Shown: piece by piece, positions 1 through 10,330 of the stretch
How the letters are laid out: every line of letters starts with the position of its first letter
How positions within the stretch are numbered: position 1 is the stretch's first letter
Assembly: GCA_944990035.1 (NCBI GenBank)
Contig: CALYLX010000144.1
Span: 124,001 to 188,000 of the forward strand
Length of the DNA stretch: 64,000 bases
From: Clitopilus passeckerianus
Taxonomy: Eukaryota; Basidiomycota; Agaricomycetes; Agaricales; Entolomataceae
Direction of reading: 5' to 3'
Translations under genes and position numbers: made by a program
Notes under the pieces: model-generated
What the model saw: only the letters and a program-made list of their open reading frames with translations
Databases searched by the model: none
What the model was told of the DNA's origin: nothing

Positions 1-746
1 GGCGTACTCTTGCGGTTTATCATGCCCGTTCACTCACCAGACCTGAGGATCTTAGCTTTCGACGAGCTAAAGGACTTGGCGTATGCCGCAGAGAAATACA
101 CTATACGCCAAGCGACCAGAATATGTTGTATCTTCATGAAGTGAGTACTTGATCACAAATCCGTTGGGCTTACCATGAAGACACTGATAATACAAATCTA
201 GAAAGGCGCTCCCAGAGAATGAGAGCGATATATTCCACTATGCAGCCAGATTCAGATATCTGGACGTATTAGACTTGGCAGCGCCATTGATGCTCGGGTC
301 AATCCATGTGTTTGAGGAAACCATCGAACGTTTACCTCCAGCTCTGATTCCATCTTGGGTTGGTTTCATACCTTTCATAAGCGGATATTTCTAACGGTGG
401 ACTGTTCGTACAGGCACGATATTACCAGAGGTGGCAGGACACCGCCAAGGCTATCTTATCCAAAGCAGTTGCCCAGGAGTCAAAGATGTACCAATCGGGA
501 GTGTACGACAGCTACTCCCGGATATACAACCAACCGGGTTATTGTAACTGTGGGGGAAACTTCTATCACATGCACCTTCGGGCAGCTGTGATCAAACTAT
601 TGGAAGGCCCAGCAGTGTTGAGGAATATTGACGAGATCTTTCCTCTATCTTCTGGATGTAATCAAGCTCAAACGGCTTTCGGAGAGTGTAGGCAGAAAGC
701 AGAAAGCTTGACCAAGGCTATTCCACATCTAAGTAGCTATATATAA
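1..746 (+). CDS. BTB/POZ-like protein, 3' part (gene cut by window edge)
   Basis: This is the 3' end of a tandem-BTB gene, the first of six paralogues in the window. The visible exons are <1-140, 202-358 and 414-746. They are joined by GTGAGT and GTTGGT donors and by acceptors at 201 and 413; the second intron has a CTAAC branch point at 391. Frame 1 reads the end of the second BTB domain (LKDLAYAAEKY) and continues through FMK into a helical segment ending in a conserved Trp. The last exon begins ARYYQRWQD, carries a C-x-C motif (GYCNCGG) and ends in LSSYI with TAA at 744-746. The 5' half lies outside the window. BTB proteins usually act as Cul3 ubiquitin-ligase adaptors or oligomerisation modules; no partner is visible here. 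The donor GTTGGT is weaker than in the sister genes. Confidence 0.8.
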
Positions 747-2260
747 CGTAGTTTGCATCTATGTTGTCAATTTCAACGATGCTGTACAGAAGACGAACTT
801 CCCAGACAAGGACTGACAGGGATCGCATCTTAGGCAATCAGGGAATAGCCTGCCCAACACAACCTAGCCCGCTTAATTAGCTCGTCTTTTCATTGAGCCC
901 AATTTCATTCCTCAATTTTGTTGAACGGTTGAACTTAACTGAGCTGGTATAGGTGACGCGACCGTTTGAATCCCGGTGAGATATGGCTCCACTATCCCGA
1001 ACCTCAAGCTTCTAGGCCAGTGGAGCGCGAAATGCCCTGCCCTGATGCTCGTGCCTGAGTCACATGTCACCTGTTGCATCGGCCGATCCCTCTCCGAACT
1101 TCGAATGAGCATCATCAACATCCATGAGCTCCACGTCTTGCACATCCACCAAAATGAAAGCACCCTTCTTCTCTGACTCCTCCCTCGAGCAATCACCAAC
1201 AGTCCTTTTCCCTTCTCTTTTGGCAAAACTGCGTTAGCCTCATGGGAAGTCTCCTGGTTGCAGGTCGACGGGGTTTCGGCTTGAGTTGTCTGGTCTCTCG
1301 TCATCTGCTCCCTTACACATCTTTTCTGAGAAGACTACGCTGGGAACAACAAGATAGGTATATTTAGGGCTAGTCTGGTCGCAAAAACTCTGTTATGGAG
1401 TCTGATACGAAGCCTGTTATGCTTGATAACGTGAGATCATCGTTAAACTGCTCATAAGGTATGGTGGCCAACCCATCTCCTTCTAATTGATGCTCACGCC
1501 CACACGTACATTAAAAAGCATTGAATGGTGCCTACTACTCCATCTAGACTTGCCATTCACCACTCTTCTGCGGCTCATATTGACGCTTCACGGCTATCGG
1601 TAGTTTAAGGCAACTCCTTGTCGCTGCGCTTTGGTTTCTACGTCTGGATCTTGCGGGTCTCTCAGAAAGAGCGGCGGAAACCCCTTGCAGTGGTGCTTTG
1701 TTTCCCGATTCCTGTATATGCTACTTCCTGGGATTCCCCACGAGGCGTCAATAGATCTCATTACTCTGCTCGTCATGGGGTGCTGTAGACCACCATCGTT
1801 CACACATGAGGGGAAGCTACCGGCCTCGTCAACGCCTTCCTCGGCAAGGTATCGTATACACTGCATTAACCGTGATGTTCGATGCTATTTGCGGTTCCTT
1901 GCGGGATCATATTACGGTATACGAACCAGCAATTATCTTCTTGTGGTCTGCTTTGTTCTATAATACCACGAGCCAATGAAATATCGCATTTCCCAAATTT
2001 GACGTTCCCTATGACCGGTTTTCATTCCATGGCAGACCCATGGTATACCGACATATTCCGTAAGTGTGGAGGTGGTTCCGCGCCTAACAGACTTCCGAAT
2101 TCAGTTGAAGTTCGCTTGGCTTCGTGATGCTACCCAAGGCGCCAATAAAGCGCCTAAGGTCGTGACCTGGACCACAGCCACACAAGCACGAGGCATGTCG
2201 TGGTTCCACAGCTTTGCTCTGGACTCCTAGCACCATACGTTCTTCGACAGCACGTCTATC
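747..2260. other. intergenic stretch without a convincing gene
   Basis: Only short open frames are present. A minus-strand frame at 912-1304 has ordinary composition up to about residue 42. A second minus frame beneath it reads acidic sequence (ELMDVDDAHSKFGEG). Together they could be a small spliced or frameshifted gene, but I find no clean intron, so I do not call it. Nothing else stands out. Confidence 0.5.
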
Positions 2261-4224
2261 ATGCACACACCCAATGAACAGGACTCGCCCGGCGCAGTAC
2301 AATATTCAGAACATTGTACGTGGTACCTTCCTTCCTTTCCTTTCGGAGGTACTGTACTCTGAATCATGCTCTGCTAGTTAACGACGAACAAGCCGAGGTT
2401 ACATATCAGTCATCAGATGGCGTCCGATTTCGAATCCACACAGTCTATCTGAAGGCTCATACTGAGGGTCTTGCCCCCCCAGAAGGTTCCTCGCTCGATG
2501 AAGTCGTTCAGTTGACGGAGCCTGCCGCAATACTCGAAGCACTATTCAAGTTCATCTATCCTACTCGACCTCCCCTCCTTGACGGCAAAGTAGAGTTTGC
2601 AAACCTCAAGGATCTTGCTGAAGCCGCTGAGAAATATCAGGTTTTTCCGGCGATGTATGCATGCTACCTACGGATGAAGTAAGTGGTCATCTATTCTCAT
2701 ACGCTCGGAGCTCATGGCTGACGGTGGAGAAAGTGCCACCCTTCCAAGCTACGGTGCCCATGTTTTAGGCTATGCCCTTAAACATGGTTATGCCGATCTT
2801 GTTGACAAGGCCGCCCCGCATTCCATTGACATCAGGCTTCCAGATATCATCGACATCATACCATTCGAGTATTATAAAGCATGGGTGCGTCTTCTTTGAA
2901 AGAACTGCAAGAATCTGAGCGTTGAAACACTAATCAACCACTGCAGCTCACATATCACGACAAGTGGCTCGGCGCTCAAAGGCGGGCCTTGACGAGACAT
3001 GTCCCAGGGGCTTATTCCAATCCTTACCTATATTCGCTTGCAGCCAGTTTCTCAGAATTGAGGAACCACCAAACAACATTCGCGACCCCCATCATCCATG
3101 AGGCTGACGACTCCTGGCTGTACGATCCTCAAGACCCTTCTGAGGAATGCGAACCTGAGCCGCGGGGTAAATCAGCAGTAGAAGAATATACCTGGGGACG
3201 TTCAGCGCAAGTGAACCAAGATGAAGACTGGAGAGCTGCTGTAACTAAGGATGTCCAAGCCATACCCAGAATGAGTGAGATTATTCTTGGGGGAAGGGTA
3301 TCGCAGCCTACGCAAGAAGATCCGACCACACATAATCCAGAGGATGATTGTATACTTCTCGAATGTTCTGATGGAATTAAGCTTTACATCAATCGTGCAG
3401 CACTACACGCATGTTCCACTGGACTCGATGCTTCTTTGGAGAACCAGATTAACAAAATATCCGAACAATCATCGACGATTGCGCTTCTCCTACAGTTCAT
3501 CAAGCCGGTTCGATCACCTGACTTGCAAACTTTAGCTTTTGGGGACTTACAAGATCATGCAGCCGAGAAGTATTCGGTATATCAAGCAACTGGAGTTTGT
3601 CGCGTGTTCATGAAGTATACCTCTCGGTCTTCATTCGAACTCGGAAGGTGTTGATGCCATTTTCCAACAGAAATCACATTCAAAAACACGTAGAAGATAT
3701 CTTCCAATATGCAGCTACGTTTCGATATCTCGACCTCCTTGATGTAACCGCACCGTTGGTCCTTTTGACCTCCTTGAAGGATATGGTCAAGCGCCTGCCT
3801 TCAGACATGGCTCTACCTTGGGTAAGTTCAATTCGCTCAATCAAGGTCAGATTTGAATGTTTCTCTGACCTAATCGCAGGCTTGCTACTATCAACGCTGG
3901 CAAGAAGCTGTTAATGCCATTATAACCGAAGCGCTGGACCAGAAATCTACATTGTCTCAGAATGGCTCCTACGGTGGTCATTGGAAGGGGAGGGGGATGA
4001 GCCGGCACGTTCAAATCACCTGTGACTGTGGCGGGTCTTTCCTTGAATCTCACATGCGACCAATTATAAAAAGGCTTCTCGAAGGACCCGGAGCCCTAAT
4101 AGATTTCGACAACACCTTGGTCAAATTTGCAGGGTGCGCCCCGTCTAAGTCCGCATCTTGGAAGCTGAAGGCGACAGCGGATAATTTAATCGAGGCGATA
4201 CCTACCTTTAGCAGCTTTATGTAA
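2261..4224 (+). CDS. Tandem BTB/POZ-domain protein, 556 aa, six exons
   Basis: The exons are 2261-2315, 2378-2678, 2734-2884, 2947-3614, 3671-3821 and 3880-4224, which total 1671 nt with phases that close exactly. The ATG at 2261 was chosen because it gives a 55-nt first exon ending before GTACGT, the same size as in the paralogues at 25.4, 39.8 and 53.0 kb. BTB domain 1 (residues about 19-118) contains SSDGVRFRIH, LTEPAAILE and LAEAAEKYQV. A helical segment follows, ending ...KAW at residue 169. BTB domain 2 (about 303-391) reads SDGIKLYINR, LLLQFIKPVRSPD and AAEKYSVYQA. A second helical segment ends LPW, and the C-terminal exon begins ACYYQRWQEA and holds a C-x-C motif (TCDCGG). A cytosolic or nuclear Cul3-adaptor role is an inference from the BTB family. 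The gene lies just upstream of, and on the same strand as, the F-box gene at 4529. Confidence 0.85.
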
Positions 4225-4528
4225 TGGAGTCTTGGGAGGTACATCTAATGTAGCCCAAGTCCCATGTTGTTAGTCTGCACAATGCTGAACGAATGACGAA
4301 CTCGAGAGGGTTGTGGATTTTCCACAGATAAGCAGAGATCGCAACCGCAAGGACGGAAGAAGTCTACACCCAATCGCCGATCTTTCATACGGGTCCAATC
4401 TCGTGCCCCATTTGGCTCTGGAGTTGAGTCAGTTTTATGGATGGATGACGGGACCGATATCTGATGCAGTCTGCGAGTCTAGTCGAGAACCCAATCAAGA
4501 TAATAGCTTCTGAAACGACCATCTAAAT

Positions 4529-4718
4529 ATGAGCATCCCGGAGGACATTCTTTGCCATATCTTCCAGCTCACACTACCAGTCTGGGACTGCCCAGACTCG
4601 TACACCCTAAACGACCTGAAAGAGCCGTGGACGCTTTCAGCTGTGTGCTCCTTTTGGCGATCGACTGCCTTAGCACAGAAGACATTATGGGCACACATCC
4701 GGGTCGATTGTAGGCTCA
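4529..4718 (+). pseudogene. F-box gene, 5' part (severed by GYP1)
   Basis: The ATG at 4529 opens an F-box-like sequence: PEDILCHIFQLTLP, then WTLSAVCSFWRSTAL and LWAHIRVD. This is typical of agaricomycete F-box proteins, whose F-box binds Skp1 in SCF ubiquitin ligases. The frame runs intact to 4718, where a gypsy LTR begins. Removing the element and one copy of the 5-bp GCTCA duplication joins base 4718 to base 10798 in frame. That gives a single uninterrupted 498-residue protein, so the gene was whole before the insertion. Read without removal, the frame continues into LTR sequence and stops. A related but deleted copy lies at 37465-37767 on the minus strand, also next to a BTB-like gene. 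Confidence 0.85.
4714..4718. repeat. Target-site duplication of GYP1, left copy (GCTCA)
   Basis: GCTCA directly precedes the LTR start TGTTA. The same pentamer follows the right LTR at 10793-10797. A 5-bp duplication is the usual size for Ty3/gypsy integration. Confidence 0.93.
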
Positions 4719-5180
4719 TGTTACAGTTACCTTGGATACGCACCCGGACTCTTTTTCCTTTTACTCATCTACCATTACTATCCCCGCCCCGCTTACGTTT
4801 ATACAATTACTCAGTACTGCTGCGCATTACTCATCCCTTTAGCTATGATTACTCAGTATTCTCACGATCGTGGGATACTTGTACTATATTTACTTACCAT
4901 GACTCGTCGTGACTCTTACTCTGACTCACTCCGAGTCATACTTACTTTTGCTTACTTAGCATTGCTGCGCAATGCCCAACCCTTAGCCCTACTCTTCATG
5001 TATAAATACTTTCACGCTTTCGGTCTTGCTTCCCCAGCTTGACCTAAAAGCCTATACATCGCTATTTGCTTTAACTTCGACTCGCTCGATTACTCTCGCT
5101 CGTCTCTACAAAGGCTGGTAGAGGACTAAGCAGCTGAACTCTTGATACTTGGTTGAGCACGTAGCGATACTAGCTTAACA
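4719..5180 (+). repeat. GYP1 5' LTR, 462 bp
   Basis: It begins TGTTA and ends TAACA (5-bp inverted ends) and matches 10331-10792 at 459 of 462 positions. It contains a TATA box at 5001 and, 34 nt further on, the inferred RNA start at 5035, so U3 is about 4719-5034 and R/U5 is 5035-5180. Confidence 0.95.
5001..5035 (+). promoter_or_regulatory. GYP1 LTR promoter: TATAAA and inferred RNA start
   Basis: TATAAA lies at 5001-5006. The inferred transcript start is at or near 5035. It is placed there because CAGCTTGACCT (5035-5045) is the exact complement of the primer-binding site at 5183-5193, and in self-priming elements the 5' end of the RNA is the primer. The spacing suits a TATA promoter. The start itself is inference. 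Confidence 0.65.
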
Positions 5181-5182
5181 AA

Positions 5183-5193
5183 AGGTCAAGCTG
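5183..5193 (+). other. GYP1 primer-binding site (self-priming type)
   Basis: AGGTCAAGCTG begins two bases after the 5' LTR. It is the perfect reverse complement of 5035-5045 inside the LTR, just downstream of the TATA box. I recognise no tRNA 3' end here. The same 11-mer occupies the same place in GYP2. This is the arrangement described for Tf1/sushi-group elements, in which the RNA 5' end folds back and primes reverse transcription. Confidence 0.8.
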
Positions 5194-5528
5194 ATCTGAT
5201 AGCCCGCTCATCGCAAGCGTAGGCCACAACCACCAAACCACCTGACTGCAAGAGGTCAACTACCCTTGCAGAACCGACCGGAACCACGTCTCCCTCAAGA
5301 CCGCCGAACGCCTCAACTCCCACTGGGACAGAGAGAGTAGTACAACTTGACGACGGTACTTACTCAGAATTTGACCTCAAGACAAACCGTTGGAGACACT
5401 TGGTACCGAAAGACGAAGACCCGCGACAATATCGATTTGGCGACTACCTTAGCAGCGCCTACTTCACCGAAGAAGTAAAGAACCCAGAACCAGAACCACA
5501 GCCAAACCCCGAACCAGAATCAGAACCA

Positions 5529-5588
5529 GAGCAAGAACCCGAAGAAGAATCGGAAACAGAGCAAGAACCCGAAGAAGAATCGGAAACA
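5529..5588 (+). repeat. Two direct copies of a 30-bp acidic-codon repeat
   Basis: Bases 5529-5558 and 5559-5588 are identical. They encode a Glu-rich decapeptide (EQEPEEESET) twice within the upstream extension of the gag frame. Adjacent sequence is also built of Pro-Glu codons. Confidence 0.9.
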
Positions 5589-5657
5589 GAACCAGAACCC
5601 CCCAGACAGACCCAGACTCTGACACCCGCACAAACCCCGAAACAAGAACCACCAGAA

Positions 5658-6542
5658 ATGGCTCCGACCAACCCTGAACCAAAGAAACTCGCCGAACTCC
5701 GAATGGGACAACCATTTGAATATGATGGTGACCGAAGAAATGCCGAAGTTTGGTTGTTGGAAGTCAAGATGTACCTAAGCCTGAACGACCACATCTACGA
5801 CAACAACAACAAGCAAATCGCTTTTGCACTTTCCTTTTTGAAGAAAGGAACTGCTTTGGCATGGAAACGATCTTTCTGCCAGAACTACACAAACAAAGAT
5901 AACGACATCATCCTCCCCGATTTCAAACAATTCGAGAAAGAATTCATCAACGCCTTCTACCCAGTAGACGGAGAAGGACAGGCATTTGCATCCCTCGACG
6001 CTCTCACGCAGAAAGGACCAATTGACGATTACATATCTCAATTCAAAGTCCTTATCTCTGCCTCCGGGATCACCGATGAAAAGGCGAAGATTGAATTCTT
6101 CCAGAAAGGACTCAACTCCAAGATCATTGAAAAGATCTATAACCTCCCCATTCTTCCCGTCACCATTAACGGATGGTACGACCACGCTGCCCGATTTGAT
6201 GCGCAATGGCGTAGAGGACAGAACATCATCCGCCGCAACAGGGGACTCCCTCCTATTTCCCACGCAAATCCCCGCAATACCCACACCACGGCAGACCCTA
6301 ACGCCATGGACATTGACGCCCTATCTTTTGAAAAGAGAAAGGAGTTAATGAAGGAAGGGAAATGCTTCCGCTGTTTCAAGAAAGGACATCGCTCTCGAGA
6401 ATGCCCTGAACGCAGAGGAGGAAAGCAGTCCAGCACCAACTCCTATGGCAAGAAAAACATCAAAGATCTTGTCAGAACCATTAGAGCGTTGGAAGCGGAA
6501 GAATTGGAGAGCTTCTGGAATGAGCTCGATGAGGATTTTTAG
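5658..6542 (+). CDS. gag: GYP1 Gag
   Basis: Gag forms the virus-like particle and packages element RNA. The first ATG of the inferred transcript, at 5658, gives 294 residues (MAPTNPEPKKL...). The frame is open upstream to 5222, so a longer form with an acidic N-terminus is possible. The core has the gypsy retrotransposon Gag pattern: a GDRRNAEVWLLEV start, then helical capsid-like sequence with W and F residues. A single CCHC zinc knuckle follows (CFRCFKKGHRSREC, C-x2-C-x4-H-x4-C) at about 6363-6404. The stop TAG at 6540-6542 overlaps the pol frame by ten bases. No frame break is visible. The homologous GYP2 Gag is broken. Confidence 0.88.
   Translation: MAPTNPEPKKLAELRMGQPFEYDGDRRNAEVWLLEVKMYLSLNDHIYDNNNKQIAFALSFLKKGTALAWKRSFCQNYTNKDNDIILPDFKQFEKEFINAFYPVDGEGQAFASLDALTQKGPIDDYISQFKVLISASGITDEKAKIEFFQKGLNSKIIEKIYNLPILPVTINGWYDHAARFDAQWRRGQNIIRRNRGLPPISHANPRNTHTTADPNAMDIDALSFEKRKELMKEGKCFRCFKKGHRSRECPERRGGKQSSTNSYGKKNIKDLVRTIRALEAEELESFWNELDEDF
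6533..6541 (+). promoter_or_regulatory. Candidate -1 frameshift site at the GYP1 gag/pol junction
   Basis: GGATTTTTA spans the last Gag codons (GAT TTT TAG). The pol frame is -1 to gag and is open from 6533. GYP2 has GGGTTTTTA at the equivalent point. Tandem slippage on GG-N-TTT-T is a plausible way to make Gag-Pol; GGAUUUA-type slip sites are known in retroviruses. Confidence 0.6.
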
Positions 6543-9500
6543 AACGGCGGCCAGTGTCAACGTCTGAACCCGCCACAATACTGATTTCTTCTATGTCGTA
6601 TGCAGAACCTTTTGATAAATCTATGCGTCTACCCATTAAGGTCTCTGCTCCGAATGAAGAAAGAACCGTTGAAACCAAAGCACTAGTCGACTCAGGTGCT
6701 CAAGGACTATTCATCGACAAAGAATTCATCGCCCGCCATCGAATCAAAACACATCCCCTTTGACAACCTCTCACTGCCAAGAATGTTGACGGCACTATCA
6801 ACAAAACAGGGCAAATCACCCATTACACCTGGGTCGATATAGGGATAGGGAAACACAAGGCGTCAGAACGGTGCCTGGTCACCGGATTAGGGAATGAACA
6901 CCTGATCCTCGGACTCCCATGGCTGAAGCGAACGAATCCAGAAATCAACTGGCAAAAGGGGACACTATTCATTAATCCCAAACGCGTCAAGACATCCCCG
7001 CTACGCACGGCCCTTGCCCGAGTCCAGATGAGACGACTAGCTGCAACAGAGGAATCACGCCCAGACGTTTCCAACGTACCCGACGAACCCGAACCCATTG
7101 AAACACCCTTAGAAGAACCCAATGACGAACAAGACCTGGTTATTGCCTATGTGAAAGGAGAACCAGTGATGGGGATATTCGAACGAGCCAATTCCCCATT
7201 GACGAATGAACATCGAGAACCAGAAATCAGAAGAATCCGAGCTGCAAATATCTCCCGAATCACCCGAGATAGAGGATCACTGCGATTCGTCCCGACCCAG
7301 AACGTCTGGATTCGCGCCAAGACGTCCATCTCCCAGACCCTAGAACATCAGAAAACTGAAGAAGTCAAGAAGAAACTTGAAGACCTCATTCCCCCCGAAT
7401 ACCACGAATTCAAGAAAGTCTTCGAGAAAGAAGCATCAGAACGATTTCCCCCATCTCGGCCTTGGGATCACGCCATTGATCTCAAACCAGACTTTGTTCC
7501 GAAAGACTGCAAGGTCTATCCTCTCAACCCAAAGGAGCAAGCCGAAATGGACAAATTTCTCGAAGAAAACTTACGGAAAGGATACATCCGACCCTCGAAA
7601 TCACCTCAAGCATCACCCTTCTTCTTTGTAGCGAAGAAAGAAGCAAACGCACTACGACCCTGCCAAGATTACCGCTATCTCAACAGTGGAACTGTCAAGA
7701 ATGCCTACCCCTTACCACTAGTCAGCGACCTACTCGACAAACTCAGAGGAGCAAAGATTTTCACAAAACTAGACATCCGATGGGGATATCATAATGTCCG
7801 GATCAAAGAAGGAGACGAGTGGAAAGCAGCCTTCAAAACAAATCGAGGCTTGTTTGAACCCACCGTCATGTTCTTTGGACTATGCAACTCCCCAGCCACG
7901 TTTCAAGCAATGATGAACCACATCTTCAGAGACATGATCGATGAAGGATGGTTAATCATCTACATGGATGACATGTTACTCTTCTCTAAAGACCCAAGAG
8001 AACATGAGAAGCGCACCAAACGGGTACTCCAAAGGCTGATGGAACACAACCTGTTCCTCAAAGCTGAGAAATGCAAATTCAACGTGACAGAAGTCGAATT
8101 CCTTGGAATGATCATATCGCCAGACAAGATCCACATGGACCCAACCAAACTCGATGGGATAAAGAAATGGCCAACCCCGACCACCGTAAAAGAAGTTCGG
8201 TCCTTTTTGGGATTTGGCAACTTCTACCGAAGGTTCATAGGGAAATATGCAGAATTAGCCCGACCCCTGAACGATCTCACCAAGAAAGATCGGCCCTTTA
8301 CATGGGGAAAGGAACAAGAAGAAGCATTTGAAGCCCTAAAGAAAAGGTTCGCGGAGACACCCGTACTCACGATGCCCGATCCAACGAAACCATTCACCAT
8401 TGAATGTGATGCATCCAAGTGGGCAACAGGAGCAGTGCTACGCCAACGAGACAAAAATAACGACTGGCACCCTTGTGGATACATCTCTCACTCCTTCACC
8501 CCAACCGAACGGAACTACGAAATCTACGACAGGGAACTACTCGCTATAGTCAGAGCACTGGAGACTTGGCGACACTATCTACAAGGATCAGCCCACCCTG
8601 TCACGGTATTCTCCGACCATAAGAACCTGACCTACTACCGAACGCCACAGAAACTTAGCCGACGACAAGCACGATGGAGTTTACTCCTCTCCCAATATGA
8701 CCTAAACCTAGTCCATGTACCAGGAACTCAGATGGTCCAATCTGACGAACTATCCCGACGAGCAGATCACATTCTAGACCACGACACCGACAACGAAGAC
8801 ATCACCATGCTACCTGATAAACTCTTCATCCGAATAATTGACACCGAACTTAAGGCGGAATTTGCCGAACACATGATGAAAGACGAATTCTTCACGGAAG
8901 CAATACGACACCTGAAGAACCACTCTACCCCCATCAAATCGGCTTTAGCCGACTGGAAAATAGAGGACTCTCTCCTCTTCTTCCGGGGGCGATGCTACGT
9001 CCCTAATGACGCTACCCTACGACGAAGCCTCATACAGAGGTATCATGACGCACCTATGGCCGGACACCCAGGAGCATTCAAGACGATGGAGTTAATTTCC
9101 GAACACTACTGGTGGCCCAGAATGTTTGGAACTGTCAAATCCTATGTTGATGGATGTGCCCCTTGCCAACAGATGAAGGTCAATACACACCCCACGGCAC
9201 CTCCCCTGAACCCAGTCAAATTTACCGCCACACGACCCTTCGAACTTGCCTCTACAGATTTCATCACTGATCTTCCTGAGGTTAACGGTTACGACTCACT
9301 CATGGTCGTGGTAGACCATGGCCTTAGTAAGGGGGTAATTTTGATCCCTTGCAAGAAGACCATTGACGCCCTAGGCACTGCCAACAACTACCTGGATGCT
9401 GTCTACAGAAGATTCGGACTTCCCGACAAACTGATATCCGATAGAGGTCCACAATTCGCATCCAAAGTATTCCAAGAACTAGGACGACTCCTAGGAATCA

Positions 9501-10288
9501 AGCTTTCCCTGACAACCGCATATCACCCACAAGCAGATGGAGAAACCGAACGCGTCAACCAAGACATTGGCGCTTATCTCCGACTATTCTGCGCCAACAA
9601 CCCCGAGAAATGGCTAGAACTAATTCCCCTAATGGAATTCGCCCATAACAAACGTGTTCATGCCGTCACCGCACAAACTCCATTCTACCTAATGAACGGA
9701 GCAGAACCACGTGCTATTCCCCTTCCATATCAGAAGACCAATGTCCCTGCTGCGGAAACCCGAATGAAAGAACTCCAACAGGCACGAGACGAAGCTGCGG
9801 CCGCCCATGAACTTGCGAGACGAAAGATGGCCGAACGTGTCCGAAGTAACTTCAAACCATTTGAACAAGGACAGAAGGTTTGGTTGGAAACAACTAACCT
9901 AAAACTGGCATATTACTCAAAGAAGTTCACGCCACGACGAGAAGGCCCCTTCACGATCAAAGAAGTTCTAGGTCCGCTGACCTACAGATTAGAACTACCC
10001 CGAGCATGGAAAATTCACCCTGTGTTCCACGCCACCCTCCTCACACCATACAAGGAAACCGAGACACATGGGCCCAATTTCCTAGAACCTCCACCTGACC
10101 TCATCAATCAAGAAGAAGAATGGGAAGTGGAAGAAATTGTCGCACACAAACGACATCGTGGGAAGATCCTTTACAAGATCAAGTGGAAAGGATATCCGAC
10201 ATCGGAGAACTCATGGGAACCTGTGAGAAACCTCCAGAACGCCAAGAAGACCCTTGAAGCATATAAGAAGAGGAAGAACATTCGGTGA
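6533..10288 (+). CDS. pol: GYP1 Pol polyprotein (PR-RT-RNaseH-IN-chromodomain), one internal stop
   Basis: The open frame runs from 6533 to TGA at 10286-10288, about 1251 codons, interrupted once by TGA at 6761-6763. The protease has ALVDSGAQG. Reverse transcriptase shows KLDIRWGYHN and the catalytic YMDD (IYMDDMLLF). RNase H shows ECDASKWATG, the Glu in YDRELLAIVRALE, and FSDHKNLTY. Integrase has an HHCC zinc finger (ends CAPCQQMK) and a DDE triad (STDFITD, SDRGPQFAS, DGETERVNQ). The C-terminus is a chromodomain (EWEVEEIVAHKR, IKWKGYPTSENSWEP), which targets integration to marked chromatin in chromoviruses. GYP2 has Arg (LRQP) where the TGA lies, so a CGA-to-TGA change at a CpG is the likely cause. 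The element may be dead unless the stop is read through. Confidence 0.93.
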
Positions 10289-10330
10289 ATCTCCATCAAC
10301 CCACAGCACTTTGCCGAAGCAAACACATCT

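Larger units (their letters stand above)
5035..5657 (+). promoter_or_regulatory. GYP1 AUG-free leader with an open gag-frame extension
   Basis: No ATG occurs in any frame between 5035 and 5657; the first is at 5658. About ten would be expected by chance. From 5222 the gag frame is open without a stop. It encodes a stretch (DDGTYSEFDLKTNRW) that resembles one in the GYP2 leader (TNGSYCGFNHNNNRW), followed by a Glu/Pro-rich region. Either ribosomes scan a long AUG-free leader, or translation starts at a non-AUG codon and yields an N-terminally longer Gag. Confidence 0.75.

Noticed and set aside
912..1304. 130-codon minus-strand open frame
   Set aside because: Composition changes abruptly about a third of the way in. 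No splice sites, domain or paralogue support it; it is mentioned under the intergenic entry.
5459..5794. Ser/Gly-rich minus-strand frames opposite the gag leader
   Set aside because: They are antisense shadows of the Pro-Glu codon repeats.
5775..6284. Long minus-strand frame opposite gag
   Set aside because: Gag on the plus strand has a zinc knuckle and family similarity; the antisense frame has neither.
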